From Bacillota bacterium (GTDB taxonomy: Bacteria; Acidobacteriota; Terriglobia; Acidiferrales; UBA7541): a DNA stretch of 32,485 nt. Under the pieces are notes generated by a model. That model was not told the origin of the DNA. It saw only the letters and a list, made by a program, of their open reading frames with translations, and did no database searches. Numbering within the stretch: position 1 is the stretch's first letter; every line of letters begins with the position of its first letter. Where the stretch lies: positions 1 through 32,485 of the forward strand of contig JAIMBE010000012.1 of assembly GCA_023511565.1 (NCBI GenBank). Reading direction: 5' to 3'. This document shows positions 6,534 to 14,704 of the stretch, in pieces. A program made the position numbers and the translations under genes.

Positions 6534-9326
6534 ATGGCTCGGGACTTTCCTAAAACGTACGAACCACAACCGATCGAGCAGCGCTGGTCGGGCTACTGGT
6601 ACACCGAGCAACTGTTTCGCGTGGACCCGAAGGCCCCTGGGCCGGTGTTCAGCATCGTCATCCCGCCGCCCAACGTGACCGGATCGATTCACATCGGCCA
6701 CATGCTTGAGCACACGCAGATCGATACCCTGGTCCGCTGGCGCCGGATGCAGGGCTATAACACGCTCTGGCTGCCCGGCACGGACCACGCCGGCATCGCA
6801 ACCCAAGTGGTGGTCGAGCGGCGCCTGGCTGCCGAAGGACTCCAGCGCCAACAGCTCGGCCGAGAAGCGTTCGAACGGCGCGTCTGGGAATGGAAGGCGG
6901 AAAGCGGCAACACCATCAAGAAGCAGATGATCCGCCTGGGTGATTCCTGCGATTGGTCGCGCGAGCGGTTCACGCTGGAGCCGGCGCTGTACCGTGCAGT
7001 CCTGGAAGCCTTTTTGCGTCTCTACCACGAAGGGCTGATCTACCGCGGTCGCTACATGGTGAACTGGTGTCCGCGTTGCCAAACCGCGTTGAGCGACCTG
7101 GAAGTCAGCCACCAGGAACGCGCCGGCAAGCTCTGGTACCTCCGCTATCCCGTGCTCGGCTCCGGTGAACACATCACAGTGGCCACCACGAGGCCGGAAA
7201 CGATGCTCGGAGATACCGCCGTGGCCGTCCATCCGGACGACGAACGCTACCGTCACCTGATCGGCCGTCGCGTACTCTTGCCCCTGATGGAGCGCGAAAT
7301 TCCCATCCTGGCCGACCCCACTGTGGACCGCGAATTCGGCACCGGCGCCGTGAAGGTGACGCCCGCACACGACCCGAACGACTTCGCGCTCGGCCAACGC
7401 CACCACCTGCCGGAGGTGGAGGTGATCACCGAAGACGGCCATATGAGCGAGGCCGCCGGCCGTTTCGCTGGTCTGGATCGTTTCGCGGCCCGTGAACGCA
7501 TTGTCGCCGAGCTGCGGGAACTGGGGCTGCTGGAACGCATCGCCGACTACACGCACGCCGTCGGCCTTTGCGATCGCTGCAAAACGGTCGTTGAACCGCG
7601 GCTCTCGCTCCAATGGTTCTGCCGGATGAAACCGCTGGCCGAGCCAGCCATTCAGGTCGTCCGCGAAGGATTGATTCCGATCGTTCCCGAGAACTGGAAA
7701 GCCGTCTATCTGGACTGGATGGAGCGCATCCACGACTGGTGCATTTCGCGCCAGCTCTGGTGGGGGCACCGCATCCCGGTCTGGCACTGCGCCGATTGCG
7801 CGGCGATGACGCCAGCGCGCAGCTCGGCCGTCGCAGTCACCGCGGGCTGTGCCGCGGCCGCCGATCCGCCCGAACGCTGCGCCCGTTGCGGCAGCCGCCG
7901 GATCGAACAGGATCCCGATGTGCTCGACACCTGGTTCAGCTCGGCCCTGTGGCCGCTCTCCACGCTCGGCTGGCCCGACGAGACCGAAGACCTGCGCACC
8001 TTCTATCCCACTTCGCTGCTGATCAGCGGCTACGACATCCTGTTTTTCTGGGATGCGCGCATGATCATGTTCGGACTGAAATTCGCTCCCGGCCGCACCC
8101 TGGCCGAACGCATCCCGTTCCGGCAACTCTACCTGCACCAACTGGTGCGCGATCCGGAAGGCGTGAAGATGTCGAAGACGCGCGGCAACGTGATTGATCC
8201 GCTCGAAGTCATCGAACGCCACGGCACCGATGCGCTGCGCTTCACCCTGGTGGCCATGGCGGCGCCGGGCACCGATATCGCCCTGAGCGAAGAGCGCATC
8301 CTCGGCTACCGCGCTTTCGCCAACAAGATCTGGAACGCGGCCCGGTTTCTCTTCTTCAATCTCGAGAAGATCGAAGCGCTCGGCGTGCGGCTCGAAGAGC
8401 TGGCGTCGCCCGCCGTGCGTGCCGCCGCGCCCTACCGCACCGGTCACCAGCTCCCGCTGGCGGACCGCTGGATTTTCTCGCGCCTGGGCACGACCGTTGC
8501 GGAGGTCAACGCCGCACTGGAGGAATTCCGCTTCCACGAAGCCGCGCACGCCATCTACCACTTCTTCTGGGGCGACTTTTGCGACTGGTATGTCGAGTGG
8601 GTCAAGCCGGCGCTGATTCCTGCAGCCGACACACCGGCGGCCCGCGAAGCCGCGGTGGCCCAGTGGCGGAACCTGTTTGCCGTGTTTGACTGCGCGCTGC
8701 GCCTGCTCCATCCGGTGATGCCGTTCATCACCGAAGAGCTCTGGCACCGGCTGCCGCAACGGCAGAACGCCCGCTCGATTGCTCTGGAGCGCTTCCCCAC
8801 CCCGCCGAACTCCTGGCGCGACGCCGCGGCCGAAGTCGACTTCACGCTGCTGCAGGAGATCATTGCAGCGGCCCGCAACCTCCGCGCCGAACTCAAGCTG
8901 GAGCCAAAGCGGAAAGTCGCGGCAGAATTCTCACCGGCCACACCGGACGTGCAGGAACTGGTCGCCGCGAATCTGGAGCCGGTGCTGCGGCTGGCCGGGC
9001 TCGCTTCGCTGCAGGTGGTGACGGGACCGCTGGCCACCACGCCGGGTGTGGTGCGCTCGACCGCCCAGTTTGACCTGCGCATCGCGTACTCGGAAGCGGT
9101 GGACCTGGCTGCTGAACGCCACCGACTGGACAAGGAGCTGGAACGGCTCCGCCGCGACATCGCAGCCAAGCGACAGCGCCTGGCCGATGCCACGTTCCGC
9201 GCCCGTGCGCCTGAACGCGTCGTGCGCGACCTGGAAACCGCGCTCCGCGAGCGAGAAGTCGAATACCGCAAGCTCGCCGACCGGCTGGCCCAGCTCGGCG
9301 GTGCCGAAGCCCCCGCGACCAAATAG
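6534..9326 (+). CDS. valS: Valyl-tRNA synthetase
   Basis: 930 residues, within the usual 880-960. This class I synthetase charges tRNA-Val and edits mischarged Thr. Visible signatures: the PPPNVTGSIHIGHM segment with HIGH at residues 53-56, the TTRPETMLGDTAVAV entry to the CP1 editing domain near 220, the VKMSKTRGNVIDP loop with KMSKT at 545-549, and a C-terminal coiled-coil tRNA-binding arm (about 855-925, rich in E/R/L). Two CxxC pairs (C419/C422 and C449/C452) in the connective region look like a structural zinc site, as in many bacterial ValRS. The start ATG is preceded by G-rich GGGGATGGGG. A stop-free antisense frame over most of the gene is a GC-bias shadow. nadC follows after about 60 nt, probably in the same transcript. 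Confidence 0.97.
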   Translation: MARDFPKTYEPQPIEQRWSGYWYTEQLFRVDPKAPGPVFSIVIPPPNVTGSIHIGHMLEHTQIDTLVRWRRMQGYNTLWLPGTDHAGIATQVVVERRLAAEGLQRQQLGREAFERRVWEWKAESGNTIKKQMIRLGDSCDWSRERFTLEPALYRAVLEAFLRLYHEGLIYRGRYMVNWCPRCQTALSDLEVSHQERAGKLWYLRYPVLGSGEHITVATTRPETMLGDTAVAVHPDDERYRHLIGRRVLLPLMEREIPILADPTVDREFGTGAVKVTPAHDPNDFALGQRHHLPEVEVITEDGHMSEAAGRFAGLDRFAARERIVAELRELGLLERIADYTHAVGLCDRCKTVVEPRLSLQWFCRMKPLAEPAIQVVREGLIPIVPENWKAVYLDWMERIHDWCISRQLWWGHRIPVWHCADCAAMTPARSSAVAVTAGCAAAADPPERCARCGSRRIEQDPDVLDTWFSSALWPLSTLGWPDETEDLRTFYPTSLLISGYDILFFWDARMIMFGLKFAPGRTLAERIPFRQLYLHQLVRDPEGVKMSKTRGNVIDPLEVIERHGTDALRFTLVAMAAPGTDIALSEERILGYRAFANKIWNAARFLFFNLEKIEALGVRLEELASPAVRAAAPYRTGHQLPLADRWIFSRLGTTVAEVNAALEEFRFHEAAHAIYHFFWGDFCDWYVEWVKPALIPAADTPAAREAAVAQWRNLFAVFDCALRLLHPVMPFITEELWHRLPQRQNARSIALERFPTPPNSWRDAAAEVDFTLLQEIIAAARNLRAELKLEPKRKVAAEFSPATPDVQELVAANLEPVLRLAGLASLQVVTGPLATTPGVVRSTAQFDLRIAYSEAVDLAAERHRLDKELERLRRDIAAKRQRLADATFRARAPERVVRDLETALREREVEYRKLADRLAQLGGAEAPATK

Positions 9327-9389
9327 CGGGCCGTGGGCGACGACGCGGCCCGGGCCTCGCTTTCTCTCTTTTTCCTCCGGGGGCAGGCT

Positions 9390-10346
9390 ATGGTAGTGTT
9401 TCCCAGCAACACCATGAGCACAGCCCCCTTCCCCGAACCTCTCGACTGGGACGCGCCGATTCTGGTCACGATGGTCCGCGCTGCGCTCGAAGAAGACCTC
9501 GGCACGGCCGGCGACATCACCACGAACAGCATCGTGCCCCCCGACGCCACGGCCTGTGCACACCTGCTGGCCCGGCAACCGGTCGTGCTGGCCGGTTTGC
9601 CACTGGCCGAACGTGCCTTCCGCGCGCTGGATGGCCGCGTGCTGTTCCATTCTCGCTACGCGGATGGCCAGACTGCGGCCGCCGGCGAGGTCTTTGCTGA
9701 GCTTGCGGGCCCCGCGCGCGCCATTCTGAGCGCCGAGCGCACCGCCTTGAATTTCCTGGCGCATCTGTCGGGCATTGCTTCGCTCACGCGCCGCTTTGTC
9801 GAGGCCCTCACCGGCACCCGAGCCCGTATTCGCGATACGCGGAAAACGACCCCACTGCTGCGGCAGCTCGAAAAGTACGCGGTGCGCGTCGGTGGCGGCA
9901 GCAATCACCGCTTCGGGCTGTACGACGCCGTATTGATCAAAGAAAACCACATTGCGCTGGCCGGGAGCTTGACCACCGCCCTGCACCGCGCCCGTGAACG
10001 CGCCCCGGCCCTGGCTCGGCCCATCCCGGCGCGACCGGCCACCGCGCCGCCCGCCGTGTCCACCGCCAACCTTGTGATTCAGGTCGAGGTGCGTACCGAA
10101 GCCGAACTGCGGGAAGCCCTGGCGGCCGGCGCCGATGCCGTGCTGCTCGATAACGTCACACCGGAAGAGGCCCGCCACCTGGTGGCGCTGGTGCGGGCTG
10201 AACGTCCCCAGTGCATCGTCGAGGTCTCTGGCGGCATCACCCTGGCGAATGTACGCGCCTATGCGGAAGCCGGCGTGGATTTCATCGCCGCGGGCGCGCT
10301 CACCCATTCGGCGCCCGCCGCCGATTTGAGTCTCCTGGTCGAATGA
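9390..10346 (+). CDS. nadC: Nicotinate-nucleotide pyrophosphorylase (quinolinate phosphoribosyltransferase)
   Basis: 318 residues from ATG 9390. Alternatives are GTG 9333 and ATG 9414; 9390 has the G-rich CCGGGGGCAGG just upstream. The enzyme converts quinolinate and PRPP to nicotinate mononucleotide in de novo NAD synthesis. Sequence hallmarks: EEDLGTAGDITT near the N-terminus, the ERTALNFLAHLSGIA helix, the DTRKTTPLLR and GGGSNHRFGLYD substrate-binding segments, LIKENHI, the QVEV strand, LLDNVTPEEAR, and EVSGGI near the C-terminus. A 20-residue Pro/Ala-rich insert (about residues 210-230, nt 10015-10070) separates the LIKENH helix from QVEVRTEAE. It is not part of the catalytic barrel. The gene sits downstream of valS and upstream of birA and coaX, a vitamin/cofactor cluster. 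Confidence 0.95.
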   Translation: MVVFPSNTMSTAPFPEPLDWDAPILVTMVRAALEEDLGTAGDITTNSIVPPDATACAHLLARQPVVLAGLPLAERAFRALDGRVLFHSRYADGQTAAAGEVFAELAGPARAILSAERTALNFLAHLSGIASLTRRFVEALTGTRARIRDTRKTTPLLRQLEKYAVRVGGGSNHRFGLYDAVLIKENHIALAGSLTTALHRARERAPALARPIPARPATAPPAVSTANLVIQVEVRTEAELREALAAGADAVLLDNVTPEEARHLVALVRAERPQCIVEVSGGITLANVRAYAEAGVDFIAAGALTHSAPAADLSLLVE

Positions 10347-10524
10347 CGTTGCCAGTGCGAAGCGCACGCGCGGTGACCGGGGCAGTGCAGCCAACGACTG
10401 CCCGCACGGCCGGTTTGTTGGTAGAGTCATGAGTGTTCGGGCGGGCGGCTCGTGCCCGAGCGGGCCGCAATCGGCCACGTTCCGACCGCACGGGTGGGGC
10501 CGAAAACGTCGCGGCGGGCCGCCC

Positions 10525-10531
10525 AAAGGAG
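10525..10531 (+). promoter_or_regulatory. Shine-Dalgarno sequence that sets a TTG start for birA
   Basis: AAAGGAG lies 7 nt before the in-frame TTG at 10539. An ATG at 10534 sits between them but is in another frame and hits a stop after 13 codons, so it cannot be the birA start. The TTG is the only start codon in the birA frame at proper distance from this ribosome binding site. Confidence 0.7.
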
Positions 10532-10538
10532 TCATGGC

Positions 10539-11549
10539 TTGCCACGAAGCACACCGCCACTGCTGCCGGGTCTGACCGACCGGCGCATCGATGCGCTGCT
10601 GGCGCTGCTGGCGGAAAATCCGATGCTCGTGCTCAGCGGCGCACGGATCGCGCGCGAGATTGGCGTGTCCCGTTCGACTGTCTGGCGCTGGGTCGAGAAG
10701 CTGCGCGCTCTCGGCGTGCGCGTCCGGGGCCATACCGGCAGCGGCTACCGAATCGAACAGGTGCCCGATGTGCTCGTGCCCCGACTGCTGCGTCCGCTGC
10801 TGCGCGGCACCTCATTTGAAAAGCGCATCTACCATTTCTTCAAAGTCGGCTCGACCAACGACGTCGCTCTCACGCTCGGCCAGGCCGGCGAGCCGCATGG
10901 GGCACTGATCATCGCCGAGGAACAGACGGCCGGCCGCGGCCGTGCCGGCCGGAGATGGGTCTCCGAAAAGTCGCTCGGGATTCACGCGACCGTGCTGCTC
11001 CGACCGCCGATCCCGCCTGCACAGGCGCCGCTGATCACGCTGCTGGCCGGACTGGCTGTGCGCGAGGCCATCGCTGAGCAGACGGGTCTGGCCGCCGACC
11101 TCCGCTGGCCGAACGATGTGCTGATCGGTGGCCGGAAGCTCTGCGGCATCCTGACCGAAATGCACGCCGAACCGGATCGCATCCATTTCGTTGCCGTGGG
11201 CATTGGCATCAACGTCAATCAGACGGCGATGCCGGACGAGCTCGGCGCGCAGGCCACCTCGCTGCGCATGGCCAGCGGCCGGTGGACGTCGCGGCTGGAG
11301 CTGCTGGCAAAGTTGCTGGTCTGGCTCGAGCGCTACTACAATCGTTTCCTGGCCGAAGGCCCGCGGCCGATTCTGGAACGCTTCGCTGCTGTGTCCAGCT
11401 ACGCCGAGGGCAAGCGCGTGCGGATTGTCACGGCCAGCGAATCGTTCACGGGCATCACCGCCGGGCTGGAGCCCAACGGTGTGCTGCGCGTGCAGCGCGA
11501 AGACGGCCACATCGAAACGGTGCTCGCCGGCGATGTCACGGAGGCCTGA
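10539..11549 (+). CDS. birA: Bifunctional biotin-[acetyl-CoA carboxylase] ligase / biotin operon repressor
   Basis: 336 residues from TTG 10539. An upstream GTG at 10452 would add a low-complexity Arg-rich leader with no ribosome binding site. The N-terminal ~65 residues form a winged helix ([21 protein letters not shown] followed by a GHTGSGYRI wing), so this is a group II BirA that can bind DNA. The ligase domain shows the biotinyl-AMP loop GRGRAGRRW at 132-140, RWPND at 189-193 and the catalytic-lysine segment [10 protein letters not shown]. The C-terminal small SH3-like domain is present. BirA attaches biotin to the carboxyl carrier protein and may repress biotin genes, but no bio genes lie in this window. 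Its stop codon overlaps the coaX ATG by one base, so the two are translationally coupled. Confidence 0.95.
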   Translation: MPRSTPPLLPGLTDRRIDALLALLAENPMLVLSGARIAREIGVSRSTVWRWVEKLRALGVRVRGHTGSGYRIEQVPDVLVPRLLRPLLRGTSFEKRIYHFFKVGSTNDVALTLGQAGEPHGALIIAEEQTAGRGRAGRRWVSEKSLGIHATVLLRPPIPPAQAPLITLLAGLAVREAIAEQTGLAADLRWPNDVLIGGRKLCGILTEMHAEPDRIHFVAVGIGINVNQTAMPDELGAQATSLRMASGRWTSRLELLAKLLVWLERYYNRFLAEGPRPILERFAAVSSYAEGKRVRIVTASESFTGITAGLEPNGVLRVQREDGHIETVLAGDVTEA

Positions 11550-12370
11550 TGCTGCTGGCTATCGACGTGGGCAACACCAATACGGTGCTCGGCGTCTTTC
11601 GCAGTGCGAAACTCATCGCCCACTGGCGGCTGACCACCGCCCGGGATCAGACGGTGGATGAATACGGCCTGCTGATCCGCAACCTGTTCACCCTGGAAGG
11701 GCTGAACGTTCGCAACATCGCAGGCGTCATCATCAGTTCGGTCGTGCCTCCCCTGAACGGGACGTTGGCGCAGATGGCCGAGCGCTACCTGGGCGCGCGT
11801 CCGTTGTTCGTCGAACCCGGCATCAAAACCGGCATGCCGGTGCTCTACGACAATCCCCAGGAAGTCGGCGCCGACCGCATCGCCAACGCCGTGGCCGCCT
11901 ACGCCAAGTATGGCGGCCCCTGCATCGTCGTGGATTTCGGCACCGCCATCACCTTCGACGCAATCACGGCTCGCGGCGAATACGCAGGCGGAGTCATCGC
12001 CCCCGGCATCGGCACTGCTGCCGACTCCCTGTTCGCCCGCGCCGCCCGCCTGTGGCGCGTCGAAGTGAAAGACCCGGGCCAGATCATCGGCACCAACACG
12101 GTCGCATCCATCCAAGCCGGCCTCTATTACGGCTGGGTGGACCTGGTGGACGGCATCCTGACCCGCATGAAAAAAGTGCTGGGAGAAAATGCGCGCGTCG
12201 TAGCGACCGGCGGCCAGGCTCCACTGATCAGCCGCGGCTCCCGCCACATCGAACAGATCGACGATTTCCTCACACTCGAGGGCTTGCGCATTATCTGGGA
12301 GCGCAATGCTGCGGCAGGCGCCTCCAAATCCCGCATCTTGAATCCCGCGCGGAAACTTTCTCCGAAGTAA
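11549..12370 (+). CDS. coaX: Type III pantothenate kinase
   Basis: 273 residues, close to the family norm. It phosphorylates pantothenate in the first step of CoA synthesis. Start ATG 11549 overlaps the birA TGA by one base, with GGAGG at 11540-11544 as the ribosome binding site; a longer upstream extension in this frame is excluded by the birA gene. The ASKHA-fold motifs are all visible: phosphate-1 DVGNTN at residues 6-11, GADRIAN at 107-113, DFGTAITFD at 129-137, and GGVIAPG soon after. The type III enzyme is typical where type I CoaA is absent, and the birA-coaX pair is widespread. No clear terminator follows. The 188 bp to the next gene carries a promoter near its end. Confidence 0.96.
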   Translation: MLLAIDVGNTNTVLGVFRSAKLIAHWRLTTARDQTVDEYGLLIRNLFTLEGLNVRNIAGVIISSVVPPLNGTLAQMAERYLGARPLFVEPGIKTGMPVLYDNPQEVGADRIANAVAAYAKYGGPCIVVDFGTAITFDAITARGEYAGGVIAPGIGTAADSLFARAARLWRVEVKDPGQIIGTNTVASIQAGLYYGWVDLVDGILTRMKKVLGENARVVATGGQAPLISRGSRHIEQIDDFLTLEGLRIIWERNAAAGASKSRILNPARKLSPK

Positions 12371-12519
12371 CCGCAGCTCGGCCGGGCCCAGCCTCCCCGC
12401 TACCGCAGGCTGACGGCACCGGCCAACCCTAGGGCTGTGTTCCCACCCGGGACGCACTTGGAGTCCAGCCTGGCAGATTGGTGGCGCTGCTCGCGGTGCC
12501 CCGGAGCGTTGGCCGGTGA

Positions 12520-12528
12520 TGGTACAAT
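12520..12528 (+). promoter_or_regulatory. Extended -10 promoter upstream of the 244-aa gene
   Basis: TGG followed by TACAAT (12523-12528) matches an extended -10 (TGnTAnAAT-like). No convincing -35 is seen. Predicted start near 12535 leaves about 24 nt before ATG 12559, with no Shine-Dalgarno in that stretch. Confidence 0.45.
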
Positions 12529-12558
12529 GGCAGCGCGCGTGCCGGTGCACAACCTGCG

Positions 12559-13293
12559 ATGGAACGGTTGAACTACTTCAACTACTTTACCGAAATCGAA
12601 GAACACTTCTGGCGCAAGCGTGGTGCACACATTCTGGTTTCTCCGCTCGACTGGGCCATCGTGGAGACCTGGCAGAAGGCCGGCATCCCGCTCGAAGCCG
12701 TGCTGCGCGGCATCGACCGCGCCTTTGAAAGCTACCAGCGCTCGCGCCGTGGTCTGGGCGGACGCCCGCTGAAAAGCCTGGCCTACTGCGTGGACGCCGT
12801 GCTCGAGGCTGCCGTGGAACTTCAGCAAGCGACTGCAGGGGCTGGCCCGGAACCCTCCCGCCGGAAACCGTCTCCAGAACCGTTTTCGCGCGCCGAGCTG
12901 TGCGGCTACCTGCAGCGCAACGCCGAGCGGCTTCGTGCCGCGGCCGAGAAATTCCGCAGTACAGAAAATGGCGCGGGGCTGGCCGCGCAGCTCGAGCAGA
13001 CTGCGGCACGCTTGGCTGAACTCGAACTAGGGCTCTCGGCCTCCGGTCCCCTGGATTTGCAGGAGCTAGAACGACGATTGACCGTGCTCGAAGAAAAGCT
13101 GGCCGCCGCGCTGACCGCCAGTGCCGACGAAACGCTTCTGCTCAGCTTGCGCCGTGAACTCGACCGCGCCCTAACGCCGTACCGTCAGCGAATGACCGCC
13201 GAACAATTGGCGCAACTCGAGCGTCAGTACCTGCAGAAGCGACTGTTTGAAGAGCACGGTGTGCCTCGCCTGAGCCTGTTCTACCTGAGCTAA
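12559..13293 (+). CDS. Uncharacterised 244-aa protein, compact N-terminal domain plus coiled coil
   Basis: I do not recognise a named family. The codon pattern and position between two well-defined genes support a real gene, and a promoter-like TACAAT lies 30 nt upstream. The N-terminal ~95 residues look like a folded helical domain: an aromatic-rich start (RLNYFNYFTEIEEHFWRKRG), then SPLDWAIVETWQKAGIPLE, VLRGIDRAF and a SLAYCVDAVLEA ending. A Pro/Ser-rich linker at about 95-115 follows, then two helical, heptad-like stretches (about 120-165 and 175-225) rich in Leu, Glu, Arg and Ala that predict a coiled coil, and the C-terminal segment PRLSLFYLS. There is no signal peptide or membrane helix, so it is likely cytoplasmic. 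The layout of a W-x-x-x-G-I-P-helix followed by a short C-terminal helix loosely recalls DnaD-like replication domains. That is a guess only. Confidence 0.75.
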   Translation: MERLNYFNYFTEIEEHFWRKRGAHILVSPLDWAIVETWQKAGIPLEAVLRGIDRAFESYQRSRRGLGGRPLKSLAYCVDAVLEAAVELQQATAGAGPEPSRRKPSPEPFSRAELCGYLQRNAERLRAAAEKFRSTENGAGLAAQLEQTAARLAELELGLSASGPLDLQELERRLTVLEEKLAAALTASADETLLLSLRRELDRALTPYRQRMTAEQLAQLERQYLQKRLFEEHGVPRLSLFYLS

Positions 13294-13309
13294 AACTTCC
13301 GCGGAGGGG

Positions 13310-13315
13310 TACAAT
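13310..13315 (+). promoter_or_regulatory. Possible -10 element before the RNA methyltransferase gene
   Basis: TACAAT at 13310-13315, 17 nt after the stop of the preceding gene, in the same GGTACAAT context as the element at 12521-12528. No good -35 is present. It would give a leader of about 90 nt before ATG 13412, which itself has no clear ribosome binding site. Confidence 0.3.
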
Positions 13316-13411
13316 CGCCGGGGCACCGACCGGCTCCACCGAGCGGCGGGGGCCGGTAGCGTCACCGGGACGTGGCGCATCCGGACGCCGGTTCCCGGCA
13401 CGAACCCAGTC

Positions 13412-14704
13412 ATGGAAACGATTGAAGTTCGGATCGAAAAGCTCATCTACGGCGGCGAAGGGCTGGCGCATCACGATTCCCACACGGTCTTTGTGCCGTT
13501 TGTGCTCCCCGAAGAGGTCGTTGCTGTCCAACCGGTCGTGCGGCGCCGGAAATTCGTTCGTGGGCGGCTGGAACGTGTCGTCACGCCCTCACCGCAGCGT
13601 GCTGAGGCCGCTTGCCGACACTTCACGAGCTGTGGTGGCTGCGATTACCAGCATATTCCCTACCCCGCGCAGCTCGACTTCAAGGTGCAAATCCTCCGCG
13701 AAACACTCGGCCGAATTGGCGGCCTCCAGTACCTGGGCGAAATCGAAACCCACCCTTCTGCACCGTACGGGTATCGCAACCGGGCGCAGTGGAAAATTCG
13801 ATCGGCGAGCGACCCGGGCGACGTCGCTGCGATTGGCTATGAACGCGCCTCTTCGCACGCATTCTGCGCAGTCGAGCAGTGCCCGATCCTAGCACCGCGA
13901 CTCGAGCAGACGCTGAAGTCGCTGCGCGACCGGCTCGCGCTGGGTGCGCTGCCCGCCGGGATTATGGAACTGGAAGCCTTCGCTGATCCCGCCCATGACC
14001 CGCTGTTGCTGACCGTTTCCTTCTCACGCTTTCCAACCGGACCGCGGCGCATCGCAGCCATGTTCCGCGACGCGCTGCCCGGGCTGGAATCGCTGCTGCT
14101 TTACGACGCATCCCGAGACCGCTTTGAGCTCGACGGGCCGGGGTACATCTTCTATACCGTCGGCGAGATTCGCTATCGTGTCGGTCATCTGTCGTTTTTT
14201 CAGGTGAACCACACGCTGCTGGAACGGCTCCGCCAAGCCGTGACGCGCGACGCCGTCGGTAGGCTGGCACTGGAACTGTATGCTGGCGTCGGATTTTTCA
14301 CCGTACCCCTCAGCACCCGCTTCGAACGCGCGATCGCAGTGGAATCCAATCCGGCGGCGGTGCGCGACCTGAAGGAGAACCTCCGTGCTGCTTCCGCCGA
14401 CCGCGTACAGGTCGTCGAAGGCAGCGTGGAAAAATACCTGGCCGGGCTTACGGTCACGCCGGATCTGATCGTGCTTGACCCGCCGCGCGGCGGCGTGGTC
14501 GCGGGCGCGCTGGCACAAATTGCCCGGCTCGCGCCGGCACGAATCCGCTATCTCTCTTGCGATCCGGCGACGTTGGCGCGCGATCTGGCGGCACTGGGTC
14601 GCCACGCGGCCGGCGCCTACGAGATTGTCCGGATTGAGCTGTTCGATCTGTTCCCGCAGACCTATCACATCGAAACGCTGGTCGAACTGGTGAGGCGCGT
14701 GTGA
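13412..14704 (+). CDS. rlmD: 23S rRNA (uracil-5-)-methyltransferase, RlmD/TrmA family
   Basis: 430 residues. This SAM-dependent enzyme forms 5-methyluridine in RNA. An N-terminal TRAM RNA-binding domain spans about 1-60. A 4Fe-4S-type cluster is suggested by C68, C74 and C77 (CRHFTSCGGC) plus a downstream Cys (C152 or C157). This makes an RlmC/RlmD-like rather than a cluster-less TrmA enzyme. The Rossmann domain shows ELYAGVGFFTVPL as the SAM loop, VLDPPRGG, and the catalytic cysteine C383 in LSCDPATLARDL. The exact uridine target cannot be told from sequence, so the symbol is tentative. The stop codon overlaps the comEC GTG start by 4 nt, which suggests coupled translation. Confidence 0.9.
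   Translation: METIEVRIEKLIYGGEGLAHHDSHTVFVPFVLPEEVVAVQPVVRRRKFVRGRLERVVTPSPQRAEAACRHFTSCGGCDYQHIPYPAQLDFKVQILRETLGRIGGLQYLGEIETHPSAPYGYRNRAQWKIRSASDPGDVAAIGYERASSHAFCAVEQCPILAPRLEQTLKSLRDRLALGALPAGIMELEAFADPAHDPLLLTVSFSRFPTGPRRIAAMFRDALPGLESLLLYDASRDRFELDGPGYIFYTVGEIRYRVGHLSFFQVNHTLLERLRQAVTRDAVGRLALELYAGVGFFTVPLSTRFERAIAVESNPAAVRDLKENLRAASADRVQVVEGSVEKYLAGLTVTPDLIVLDPPRGGVVAGALAQIARLAPARIRYLSCDPATLARDLAALGRHAAGAYEIVRIELFDLFPQTYHIETLVELVRRV

Noticed and set aside
6246-8759. 837-codon open frame antisense to valS
   Set aside because: It lies wholly opposite a canonical synthetase, its translation has no recognisable motif, and such stop-free antisense frames are expected from high-GC third codon positions.
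8931-10733. 600-codon minus-strand open frame over the valS end, nadC and the birA start
   Set aside because: Antisense shadow of well-supported genes; no domain features.
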